Assembly (NCBI GenBank): GCA_942159475.1
Contig: OW804098.1
Location: 3,076,383 to 3,140,382, forward strand
Direction: 5' to 3'
DNA from: Sthenelais limicola
Taxonomy: Eukaryota > Annelida > Polychaeta > Phyllodocida > Sigalionidae
Length of the DNA stretch: 64,000 nt
Both the position numbers and the translations under genes were made by a program. Positions 55,355 through 64,000 of this stretch are shown here, piece after piece. Within the stretch, counting starts at the first letter, position 1; each line of letters starts with the position of its first letter. Below the pieces are notes generated by a model, which had not been told where the DNA came from, ran no database searches, and saw nothing but the letters and a program-made list of their open reading frames with translations.

Positions 55355-55508
55355 CAGACCTATAGGCCTCGGGACTTATTGGCCCTGACTTATAGGCCCC
55401 ATGCGTTGGACGTGTAGGCCCCAGTAGGCCCCGGCGATTGGACTTATAGGCCCAGCTCTGGACTTATAGGCCCTGACCGTTACAAAGGTGTTGGACTTAT
55501 AGGCCCCG
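55355..55508. repeat. Short repeats of ggacttataggccc
   Basis: About seven copies of (g)acttataggcccc-like sequence at irregular 15-30 bp spacing. Confidence 0.7.
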
Positions 55509-55554
55509 CTTCAAAACTTAGTGATATATTTATCATTTATTAGTCATTTTATTA

Positions 55555-56395
55555 GTCACTTTTCGATCGAGTTTTCTGACTTTACGATCGACTGTTCTGA
55601 CTTTACGATTGACCATGCTGGGTTTAGGATTGACTATTCTGACTTAACGATTGACTTTTCTGACTTACAATTCCAACTGACTGACTTCCAACTGATTGAC
55701 TATTTTGACATTTTTCGATTGACTTTTCTGACTTTATGGTTGACTATTTTGACTTTTCTGACTTTATGATTGACTTTTTGATTGACAATTCTGACTTTTT
55801 TATTGACTATTTCTAAAAGTCAAAATAGTTATAACATTATAGTCAATTATAAGGTCTGAAAAGTCAATCGGAAAGTCAAAATAGTCAACCGTAAAGTCAG
55901 AAAAGTCAATCAAAAAGCCAATCAGAAAGCCAAATAGTCAATCAAAAAGTCAAAATAGTTAATTGAAAAGTCAGAATAGTCAGAAAAGTCAGTCAGAAAG
56001 TCCAAATAGTCAATCAAAAGTCAAAATAGTCAGACTTTTTGATTTACTATTTCTAAAAGTCAAAATAGTCAACATTAAAGTCGATCATAAGGTCAGAAAA
56101 GTCAATTGGAAAGTCAAAATAGTCAACCATGAAGTCAGAAAAAACAATTGTTAAGTCAGAATAGTCAATAAAGTCAGAAAAAACAATTAAGTCAGAATAG
56201 TCAATCGTAAGTCAGAAAAGTCAATAAAAAAGTCAAAATAGTTAATCGAAAAGTCAGAATACTCATAGAAAAGTCAGAAAAGTCAGTCAGAAAGTCGAAA
56301 TAGTCAGTCAGAAAGTCGAAATAGTCATAAAAAAGTCAAAATAGTCAATCTAAAGTCAAAATAGTCAATCAAAAAGTAAGAAAAGTCAATCACCT
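55555..56395. repeat. Inverted minisatellite (tctgactttacgattgact)n
   Basis: About 12 units of roughly 20 bp in one orientation (55560-55810) and about 25 in the reverse orientation (agtcaatcgaaaagtcagaa type, 55815-56390). The switch is at attgactatttctaaaagtc near 55801-55830, and a second short switch lies near 56035. The whole tract can fold back on itself. Confidence 0.85.
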
Positions 56396-56908
56396 TCTCA
56401 TAGAAATAATATAATTCATGCATCTCATGAGTAATTAGTACAAACTGCAACAGATAATATATTTCTAAAATGAAGGAATGCTAAATGATAAATCTGTTTA
56501 TTGATTCATTTATCCATCACTTCAAATCTCTCACGACCTTCTCATAGGAATAATATTTCATGATATCAAGAGTAATTAGAGACAACAGATAATATTCCTC
56601 TAAGCCAACTGATCCACCGCGACTGTTAGACTGTTAGACTGTATCCGACCTGCTGGGGCCGAGAGGTCCTTAAAAAGACTGTTAAAATTACGACTATTAT
56701 CTTGTTTTAGAATGCTAAATAATTAAACTGTTAAACCGTAGCTGATGGCATAAATCTGTCCCGATAGGATCGTGAGATCCAGATAAAACTGTTATAGTTT
56801 TGACTGCCAACTTGTAAGCTAATTTAGTTAAATCTCTTACATTGAAAAGCAAAAATATTAAGGGATGAAGCTGAACTTATCTTTTCTCTTCCAGTTCTAT
56901 CCATATAA

Positions 56909-58696
56909 ATGAGTGCAAAGATGTCAGATAACATTAGTGAAGAAACATCCTTCCCCGCCTCTCCAAATCCATCATCGGAAGAACAAGATCCTGAATTGAG
57001 CCTGTGTATTTCCAGTGGTTTAACCCGATTATGGCAGTCACAGGAGCTTTTTGACTACACTTTAGTAGCTGAAGGACGCTCATTCAAGGTTCACAGAGCT
57101 GTACTTGCATCTGTCAGTGATTATTTCTATGCCATGCTCACATGTGGCATGAAAGAAACTCAACAAGACCATGTGGAACTAAAGGCAATAAACGCAGACA
57201 TGCTACAACTGCTACTGGATTATATTTACACAGGGATTCTACATATCACTGATGACAATGTTGTTGACCTCCTGACTGCTGCAGCTCATCTTCAAATTTC
57301 TACTGCCATCAAGTCATGTTTCTCGTTCATGAACGACAATATATCAGTTGATAACTGTGTGGAGATATTGGATATAGCCAGGCTCCATTCTTCTGACAGA
57401 GATTTCTCCAACATAATTGAAGACTTTGTGGCTGAAAATTTTGGAATCCTCATTGAATCTGGAATTTATTTGAAACTTACTTTTGATAGCATGAACAGTC
57501 TGTTGCATAGAGAGGAGTTAATGTTTGGACCTGAAGAGAAGCTTTACCAGGCTGTTGTGCGATGGCTTGAACATGACCCTGAGAATAGAAAGCAGTTCCA
57601 TATTTGTCTGATGGAACACATCAGGTTTCCCCTCATGACGTCCAGCGAAGTTGACACCATCATTGACACACACTCTGAACTGATGCAGAATCCTGTGTTG
57701 GATGAAAACATTAAACAAGCTCAGGAATATCTGTCTAAACCTGTTCATCAGAGAGTTCTTTGCCAAAATCGTCACACAAGACTTAGAATGAAACCTAGTC
57801 TTTTGGCGATGAAGAAGGACAATACTTGCTTTGCACACAGTCCAACCATGTGGGAATGGTGTAATGTTAGCGAAGTTGATATCCGAGAAATTCATTGGGC
57901 TGGATGTATTGTAGTCAATGACTTTATGTTGATGTGTGGTGGGATATTTATGGGTAGATCTCAGGACAGATATAAACTCACTAACAAATGCTATATCTTT
58001 GATCCCCGAGAATACAAATGGACCCAGCTAGCATCAATGCATGTGCCACAACAGCGTTTCTGTCTTCTTGAACACAAAGGATTTGTGTATGCATCGGTTG
58101 CAGATCATGCCTGGAAAATTGAGCGTTACAGCTTTGAGACAAATCAATGGGAAATATTCTCAGAAATGTCCACTGAATGGGACCCTCATTCTTTGTTAAC
58201 TGCATGCATTGTTAATGATAGAATTTATACTTGTGAGTCACTTGATGAAGAGGGTTTTCAAGAAAGCAAAATGTCATTTCTTGATATTCATACTAAAACT
58301 TGGAATATGGCCCCCAATGCATGGAGACAGCCATACTGTGCATTTATGTGGTCTCAGGGAAGTCTGATATATGCTGTAGAAACTCGTGGCTGTTCTCAGA
58401 GAATCATCTGGCATGATCCTGAAACTGGAGATAGGGGTTCTGTGTGTTCACCAGAGATATTGTTCAGGCGTGCTAGAATTGTTACTGACAATGAAAGAGT
58501 TTATATTATTGATGGTAGATGGTATGATGCTGAAGATCCAAGAAGCAATTTATGTATGGAGGCCATTCTGAAGGACAAATCTCTTGAAGTTGGTGACTAT
58601 CTTGATTCATTACCTGATGAGGAAAATGACACCCTGTACTGTGTCCAACTACGCCTTCCATGGCATGAATTCATTTTCTATGAGGAGGACGAGTAA
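56909..58696 (+). CDS. BTB-BACK-Kelch protein, cluster member 4 (type B)
   Basis: 595 residues, intact, single coding exon from 56895 after cttccag. Start ATGAGTGCAAAGATG as in member 3. BTB at ELFDYTLVAEG; BACK with VDNCVEILDIARLH and AVVRWLEHD; Kelch half of type B, as in member 2: WNMAPN, RQPYC, WHDPETGDRG, EDPRSNLCMEAILKDK. The 3' flank departs from the other members soon after the stop, and no AATAAA lies within 200 bp; the first is at 59103. A 367-bp tract in the BTB-BACK region is shared with member 5 with one mismatch. Predicted role as a Cullin-3 adaptor is inferred from architecture. Confidence 0.92.
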   Translation: MSAKMSDNISEETSFPASPNPSSEEQDPELSLCISSGLTRLWQSQELFDYTLVAEGRSFKVHRAVLASVSDYFYAMLTCGMKETQQDHVELKAINADMLQLLLDYIYTGILHITDDNVVDLLTAAAHLQISTAIKSCFSFMNDNISVDNCVEILDIARLHSSDRDFSNIIEDFVAENFGILIESGIYLKLTFDSMNSLLHREELMFGPEEKLYQAVVRWLEHDPENRKQFHICLMEHIRFPLMTSSEVDTIIDTHSELMQNPVLDENIKQAQEYLSKPVHQRVLCQNRHTRLRMKPSLLAMKKDNTCFAHSPTMWEWCNVSEVDIREIHWAGCIVVNDFMLMCGGIFMGRSQDRYKLTNKCYIFDPREYKWTQLASMHVPQQRFCLLEHKGFVYASVADHAWKIERYSFETNQWEIFSEMSTEWDPHSLLTACIVNDRIYTCESLDEEGFQESKMSFLDIHTKTWNMAPNAWRQPYCAFMWSQGSLIYAVETRGCSQRIIWHDPETGDRGSVCSPEILFRRARIVTDNERVYIIDGRWYDAEDPRSNLCMEAILKDKSLEVGDYLDSLPDEENDTLYCVQLRLPWHEFIFYEEDE

Positions 58697-59420
58697 CTTA
58701 AGAACCATGGTTGTGTCAATATTTTAACTTTTGTAAGTTTGTGTCAATCTTTGAACAAAGAACATCAGAAACAATAATTGTTAGGGCTATGAATACTTCA
58801 TATTCTCCGCCCTATTCTGGAACTGGTCTGTAGCTAGTGGAGCACATAAGTCTGTAGGACGTGCTGTATAACCTGATATAAATGTTGCCCTAAAAGTAAG
58901 TTTAAAAATCATATGATTGGAGAATTATCAGTGTACACAATATAAAATGCTTGAAAATCAATATTTACAGTAATCTGAGAAAAACGTGCTGAGTAGATTA
59001 TGTAGCTAATGTATTACTGTCATGGATATCAGTTTAGTTTCTGCTCTTCTCTCTATACAGTTGCTAATGGCTATCCAATTGTACCTTATCTTATATGTAT
59101 GTAATAAAACAAGTTATTCTGAATATGAGTTCATACCACTTGTTAAAAGGCGCCAGGATTCAATAACTGCCGGGGGGCTCAAATAACTGCCGGGGGTAAG
59201 AAGGGGATTGAGTTAATAGCCATCCCCTGCAATTATTGGAGGTTATACGGTATTTGGGATGAGGGTATTTGACCTGTAGCTCGTCCCTATGACGGCTGAT
59301 CATGTTGGACTTTGCATTAATTTTTAGGCTATGATAAAAGTTTTCACCTCTGAATTTGTTTTTCTCCCAAACAAATTTTAACGGTAGTATTTTGGAAAAA
59401 ACCTTAATTGGTGAATGCAC
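58697..59420. other. 3' flank of member 4, no gene recognised
   Basis: aataaa at 59103-59108 could end the member 4 transcript. A short duplicated block ataactgccggggg lies at about 59163 and 59185. Confidence 0.35.
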
Positions 59421-60115
59421 TTTTTTTTTTTAAACATTTTTATTTCGATACACAATTCTACACAAGTAGTACGTTTCAAGATATCGAAAGTTGCAATATG
59501 CTGAAAATCAATATTTAATGTAACCACCAGACAAAAGCAATCTATCTATGTACAATATTAACCCTGAAGGGGTATCGGTGGACAAAGATTACTATGCGTT
59601 TATAGAGAGAACATTTTTTTGTGTTTTTGTTGCCGACATTAAAACAAATTACAGAAAATTCCGTGGGTTAAAAACTGCTTAGTACATTTGACACATTCGA
59701 CCAGTTGGTCGTTCCAATTCAAAGAGCATATCAAATTTTCACCAGCTATCAAAACTGATGTACCTGGTTGTATTCCAGGAGCTACAAATGTATGGATACA
59801 AGTACATTATCACAGTGTGTTTTTCAGATAATCCTTTATAACGGGCCAGGTACTAGTTTTTATGCGAGGAGGGAGTTTATTCCACATGGTGGGACCGTGG
59901 ACAAGAGGGGAGTTACTAAATTTCACCGAATTTGCAACTGGGCAAATAAGGTTAGGACCTAAGGCCTGTCTCTTTTGACGGGGCATTATCTGAAGATGGT
60001 CTTCTTCGAGCCCTCGTTTAGTCATGAGGCCGAGGATGGCTATCTTACCTCTAACTTCAAGGTTTTTAATTCGTAAGCGGTTTTTCATATCATTCGTTGA
60101 CATATTTTGGTCCTT
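59421..60115 (-). mobile_element. 5'-truncated LINE, 3' end of ORF2 and tail
   Basis: The minus-strand frame 60103-59810 ends GPTMWNKLPPRIK and VIKDYLKNTL, the usual C-terminal signature after the reverse transcriptase of several LINE clades. On the minus strand it is followed by about 390 bp of 3' UTR and an A-run (T-run at 59421-59431 on the + strand). No RT motif lies upstream, as expected for a 5'-truncated insertion. The clade is not determined. Confidence 0.7.
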
Positions 60116-61862
60116 GAATACAAGTCTTATTTATTATATTGGCATTTGCCATCCATATAATATAAAGCTAGAGCGATTTCTACAAAAACAGGTAGAAAAG
60201 AGGTTTTTTTTTATATCGCATGTTCTCGGAATCTCCCTCCCCATCTACTTTGTTGCTCTCTACAGGTCTGTTGACCCTGTCTGGATGTCATTATATGGGG
60301 TTTGTGAAGGTATCTGGGGAGAAAATGTGATTTTGAAGCCTTTTTTAAATTGGGAACTCTACACTCTATTTATAGCCTGGGAAAGCCCCTGTGGGACACT
60401 ACGTCATTTCCCACAACCTACGTCTAGGGGACCCTGTATAATTTGTAAACATTTCCAACACACATCATTAGTTTGGTAGTTTGCCCAGACGTAAGGATTT
60501 GTGTCTAAAAGAAGGAAATTAATATTTTGAACAAGATAGAAAGGCATGGCCTAGTTGTCTCTATGTACACTGGCAGCAAAGTACAGACACTCAAATGGAA
60601 GGGGTGCATGAGGAAGAGGGGAGGGAGGGGGGAATCGATGATAGGGTTGGGAGAGAAAAACAGGTATGAAAGACAGAGAAGAGGGGGGGGAGGGGGGGGG
60701 GAAGAGGAGAGAGGGTGACCATCCTACATGCAGAGGGAGAGTGAAGAAGAGGGTGTAGGAATAGGAGAGGGGGAGGGAAAGAAGAGGAGGGGGAAGAGAG
60801 GAGGGAAAGGATGTAGGGAAAGGGAGAGAAAGCGGGGAGGGGGAGCATGAGGAAGAGGCGAGGGAGAGGGGGGGGGAAATCGGAGATGGGGTTGGGAGAG
60901 AAAAACAGGTATGAGAGACAGAAGAGGGGGAGGGAAGAGAGGGAGAGGGGTAAGTGTGGGGAGAGAGGGTGATCGTCCAGAGGATGGGTACTTTGCTAGT
61001 ATTATATAAAAAGACTCCATATTCAACTTGAGATAGTATATGAGATTTCACAATAATTGATGCAATGTCTTCATTAATGTAATATCTGATTCTCGCTAGC
61101 TGGTTTACCTTCGCCTGTACAATTCCCTTTACTTTGGCAAAGTGCTCGTTAAAGCAAAGGAGGGGGTCAATTGTGAATCAGGTATGTACAAACCCTAGAT
61201 TTTGAGATGGGCACACCATTTATGTACAAGTTGGCCATGTTGGCGAAGTTAATTTTAGAACCAAGGAATGTTATGCTTGCAGTGGTAGTAACCCTTGTAC
61301 CCTTTTCAGCAAATTTGACTAACTAAGTGCACAAGCATTCAGTGCGCCTCTACATGTGGCTTTCACTAGCGGCAGGCCTTGTAGTAGGCTGATATCAGCA
61401 GGGGGCCTACTCTCATTTCTATTTTGTTTACGAAATATACATTATGAATAATGTTTATGCATATTGTCATAGTTGATAGTTGATTTCATCAATGTGGGAC
61501 TTTTTGAAGCGAAAATATTAAAGTTTGTAATTGATTTCCAGTAGAATGATTCTTGCACCAGATGTTTTCACTCTCTCCCTTCTCTTTCCGCAAAATCTGA
61601 GGAGGGTTCTTGGGTTATATAACTCCAGATGTCACCTCTTGCAGATTGCTATCTCACCCCTGTGAGGGCTCACATTGGATTAGATAAAAGTTTTTTGGCT
61701 GTATGAAAAAATCTGTTTCCTATTTAAAGTACAAGAATGATATTCTGCTAATCTGTATGATATCATTCATGTTTCCCCCATATTCCTGCAACAATTATAT
61801 CCAAAGCTTGAACAAACCTTTGACATATTGGATGTTTTTGTGTTTTCAGGCAATTGACTTAA
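60116..61862. other. Intergenic with purine-rich low-complexity tract
   Basis: 60598-60965 is GGGA/GAGA-rich low-complexity DNA with a partial duplication (gaggaagaggggagggag type units near 60608 and 60849). Its proline- or serine-rich complementary frames are not coding. Nothing else was recognised. Confidence 0.5.
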
Positions 61863-62151
61863 CGGGGCTCGAAAAAAACCTACCAACTTCACTTGCCCAT
61901 TGGGCAAGTGGCAGCCAAGATTTACTTGCCCAACATCCTTTTTCACTTGCCCGAATTTATTTGCAGAATTATAAACGAAATCACACTGATCTGTATGTAT
62001 CTTGTTTCATTGTAAGTAGACATCACAACAGGAGTTTTAAATCGGGGCCGTAGAGATTTCCCCTTGCCCACTCGGGCAAGTAACTTTGACTTGCCCAGAG
62101 CCATTTTTTACTTGCCTAGGGCAAGTAAACATAGATTTTTTTCGAGCCCTG
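61863..62151. mobile_element. Non-autonomous TIR element (MITE-like), copy 2
   Basis: Ends cggggctcgaaaaaaa and tttttttcgagccctg. Shares ends and core with 25383-25833 but is about 160 bp shorter through an internal deletion. It lies 190 bp upstream of the coding start of member 5, so it may be in the intron. Confidence 0.65.
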
Positions 62152-62339
62152 GACTAGGAGGCTAGCAATTGCCTATAATGATATAATGAAGATTTGAAGC
62201 AACACATTTATTATTTTTGAAATACACTATGTTAACCTGAACTTGAGGGCTAACAAAAATTGGGAGGAACAGATTGTTAGCACTGATCAAGCTAAACTAA
62301 ATTTATTATTTTTCTCTATTTCCAGTTCCATCCTTAAAA

Positions 62340-64000
62340 ATGTGTGCAAAGATGTCCAGCAACAATGGTAAAGCACCATACTTCCCCCTCACTCCAAATC
62401 CACCATTGGAGACTAGTGATCCAGAATGGAGACAGTGTATTTCTGATGGTTTAACACGATTGTGGCAGTCTCAGGCTCTTTTTGACTACACCTTAATAGC
62501 TGAAGGAAGCTCATTTCGGTGTCACAGAGTTGTACTTGCATCTGTCAGTGATTATTTCTATGCTATGCTCACAAGTGGCATGAAAGAAACTCAACAAGAC
62601 TGTGTGGAACTAAAGGCAATAAATGCAGGCATGTTACAGCTGCTACTTGATTATGTTTACACAGGGATTCTACATATCACTGATGACAATGTTATTGACC
62701 TCCTGACTGCTGCAGCTCATCTTCAAATTTCTACTGCCATCAAGTCATGTTTCTCGTTCATGAACGACAATATATCAGTTGATAACTGTGTGGAGATATT
62801 GGATATAGCCAGGCTCCATTCTTCTGACAGAGATTTCTCCAACATAATTGAAGACTTTGTGGCTGAAAATTTTGGAATCCTCATTGAATCTGGAATTTAT
62901 TTGAAACTTACTTTTGATAGCATGAACAGTCTGTTGCGTAGAGAGGAGTTAATGTTTGGACCTGAAGAGAAGCTTTACCAGGCTGTTGTGCGATGGCTTG
63001 AACATGACCCTGAGAATAGAAAGCAGTTCCATATTTGTCTGATGGAACACATCAGGTTTCCACTCATGACTGCCAGCCAAGTTGACACCATCATTGACAC
63101 ACGCCCTGAACTGATGCAGAATCCTGTGTTGAATAAAAACCTTGAGGACGCTCAGGAGTATCTGTCTAAACCTGTACATCAGAGAGTTCTCTGCCAAAGT
63201 AGTCACACAAGACTTAGAATGAAACCTAGTCTTTTGATGATCAAGCATGATAATACTTGGCTTGCACACAGTACAGCAAAAGGGAAATGGTGTAATGTTA
63301 GCCATGTTGATTTCCAAGAAATTCATGGGGCTTCATGCATCATAGTTAATGACTTTTTATTGATGTGTAGTGGCCTAGTTATGGATGAAACTGAAGGCAG
63401 ATTTAAATTTACAACCAATTGCTACATCTTTGATCCCCGTGAATATAAATGGACCCAGCTAGCATCAATGTGTATACCCCGACAGCATTCTAAACTTGTT
63501 GAACACAAAGGATTTGTGTTTGCATTGATTGGATATGCTGATACAGGTTCAACCAAGACAATTGAGCGCTATAGCTTTGAGACAAACCAATGGGAAATAT
63601 TCACTGACATGTACACTGAATGTGACCCCAACCCTGCCTTGCGTGTATGCATTTTTAATGATAGAATGTATACCTGTGAAGGATTTGGATTTTCTCAGCA
63701 AAGCAGAATGGCATTTCTTGATATTCCTACTAAGAATTGGGAATTGGAGCCCATTAAACGGATAGAAGCACATGGTTCTTCCATGTGGTTCCAAGGAGAT
63801 CTGATATATGGTATAGAGGAATTTGAGCCTTTTGGGAAACTCTTCTGGTATGATCCGGAAACTGGAGATAGGGGTTCTGTGTTCTCTCCTCTACTAGCCT
63901 TCCAGAACGCTAGAATTGTTAGGGGCCATGACAGTGTTTATATTATAGATGCTAGATTTGATGATCTGGGAGACACTTCATGTATGGAGGTTGTTATCAA
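62340..64000 (+). CDS. BTB-BACK-Kelch protein, cluster member 5 (partial, runs off window)
   Basis: Open from the ATG at 62340 through 553 codons to the window edge without a stop. The coding exon begins at 62326 after tttccag. Start ATGTGTGCAAAGATG as in member 2. BTB (ALFDYTLIAEG, HRVVLASVSDYF) and BACK (VDNCVEILDIARLH, AVVRWLEHD) are present. The Kelch half is the most divergent of the five: GLVMDETEGRFK replaces the usual blade start, MCSG replaces MCGG, then RYSFETNQWEIFTDMYTECD, FLDIPTKNWELE and FWYDPETGDRGSV. Overall it is closest to type A. The strong divergence outside a tract converted with member 4 suggests a distinct substrate or relaxed constraint. About 45 residues should remain beyond the edge. 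Confidence 0.9.
   Translation, partial: MCAKMSSNNGKAPYFPLTPNPPLETSDPEWRQCISDGLTRLWQSQALFDYTLIAEGSSFRCHRVVLASVSDYFYAMLTSGMKETQQDCVELKAINAGMLQLLLDYVYTGILHITDDNVIDLLTAAAHLQISTAIKSCFSFMNDNISVDNCVEILDIARLHSSDRDFSNIIEDFVAENFGILIESGIYLKLTFDSMNSLLRREELMFGPEEKLYQAVVRWLEHDPENRKQFHICLMEHIRFPLMTASQVDTIIDTRPELMQNPVLNKNLEDAQEYLSKPVHQRVLCQSSHTRLRMKPSLLMIKHDNTWLAHSTAKGKWCNVSHVDFQEIHGASCIIVNDFLLMCSGLVMDETEGRFKFTTNCYIFDPREYKWTQLASMCIPRQHSKLVEHKGFVFALIGYADTGSTKTIERYSFETNQWEIFTDMYTECDPNPALRVCIFNDRMYTCEGFGFSQQSRMAFLDIPTKNWELEPIKRIEAHGSSMWFQGDLIYGIEEFEPFGKLFWYDPETGDRGSVFSPLLAFQNARIVRGHDSVYIIDARFDDLGDTSCMEVVI

Larger units (their letters stand above)
54073..56815. mobile_element. 2.7 kb insertion in the upstream region of member 4
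   Basis: The sequence before member 3 reads gagccattataagcttattt continuously at 47283. Before member 4 it is split at the same point, resuming aagctaatttagttaaatct at 56817. The inserted DNA includes diverged duplicates of about 70 bp (54783 and 55231, gatttccaagcct type), a gacttataggccc repeat and the inverted minisatellite. No transposase or target duplication was found, so its nature is open. Confidence 0.65.

Noticed and set aside
60551..61051. 166-residue serine/proline-rich minus-strand frame
   Set aside because: Complement of a GGGA-rich microsatellite-like tract.

Overview
The window is nuclear DNA of an animal. It is AT-rich, intron-containing and heavily loaded with retroelements, DNA transposons and minisatellites, and it has no bacterial gene organisation. 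DIRS/Ngaro-type tyrosine-recombinase retrotransposons, a Crypton-type recombinase, P-element/THAP9-like transposase, Penelope-like endonuclease, a LINE tail, an intronless rhodopsin-family receptor and a tandem BTB-Kelch family together point to a marine invertebrate. An invertebrate deuterostome such as an echinoderm or relative is my guess, not something I can prove.

Layout. 0-5 kb: a long dispersed repeat leading into a broken, three-exon Crypton/DUF3504 recombinase gene, then a P-element-like transposase exon. 6-9 kb: a small minisatellite and one intact intronless GPCR gene. 9.6-11.9 kb: a second copy of the 5' repeat, lacking the recombinase. 12.6-14.9 kb: a Ngaro-like retroelement with complete split direct repeats but lacking the gag and N-terminal RT coding part. 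15-22 kb: low-complexity tracts and unassigned DNA, including a GC-richer patch with paired CRE palindromes. 25-32 kb: MITE-like elements, a 1.5 kb array of about 31 hairpin units, a tRNA-derived element, paired CTCF-like motifs and a decayed DIRS reverse transcriptase. 36-46.3 kb: a nested structure with an LTR retroelement, a Ngaro-like element inserted in it, and an identical 2,195-bp direct duplication.

The host genes form a tandem BTB-BACK-Kelch family: five members at 22.4, 33.1, 47.4, 56.9 and 62.3 kb, all on the + strand. The last runs off the window. Each has its whole coding region in one exon, directly preceded by a conserved 3' splice site, so a 5' non-coding exon is expected upstream. 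C-terminal Kelch halves alternate between two types (members 1, 3, 5 versus 2, 4), while 5' parts group differently. A 367-bp tract shared by members 4 and 5 with one mismatch indicates gene conversion. Spacers between members are themselves duplicated and carry distinguishable insertions: a TIR element, a Penelope fragment and a 2.7 kb block. They can therefore be read as a history of the cluster.

Most notable observations: (1) a Ngaro-like element whose gag and RT frames overlap as TAATG followed at once by a perfect 8-bp stem-loop, suggesting termination-reinitiation; (2) an occupied and an empty copy of the same retroelement insertion site side by side; (3) a hairpin minisatellite with a 10-unit higher-order period whose three minus-strand frames are all open for about 1.5 kb; (4) perfect CTCF-consensus matches inside the split repeats of the first Ngaro-like element. 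I found no complete novel defence or metabolic system. The strongest candidates for something undescribed are the coupled retroelement and the mosaic KLHL cluster.
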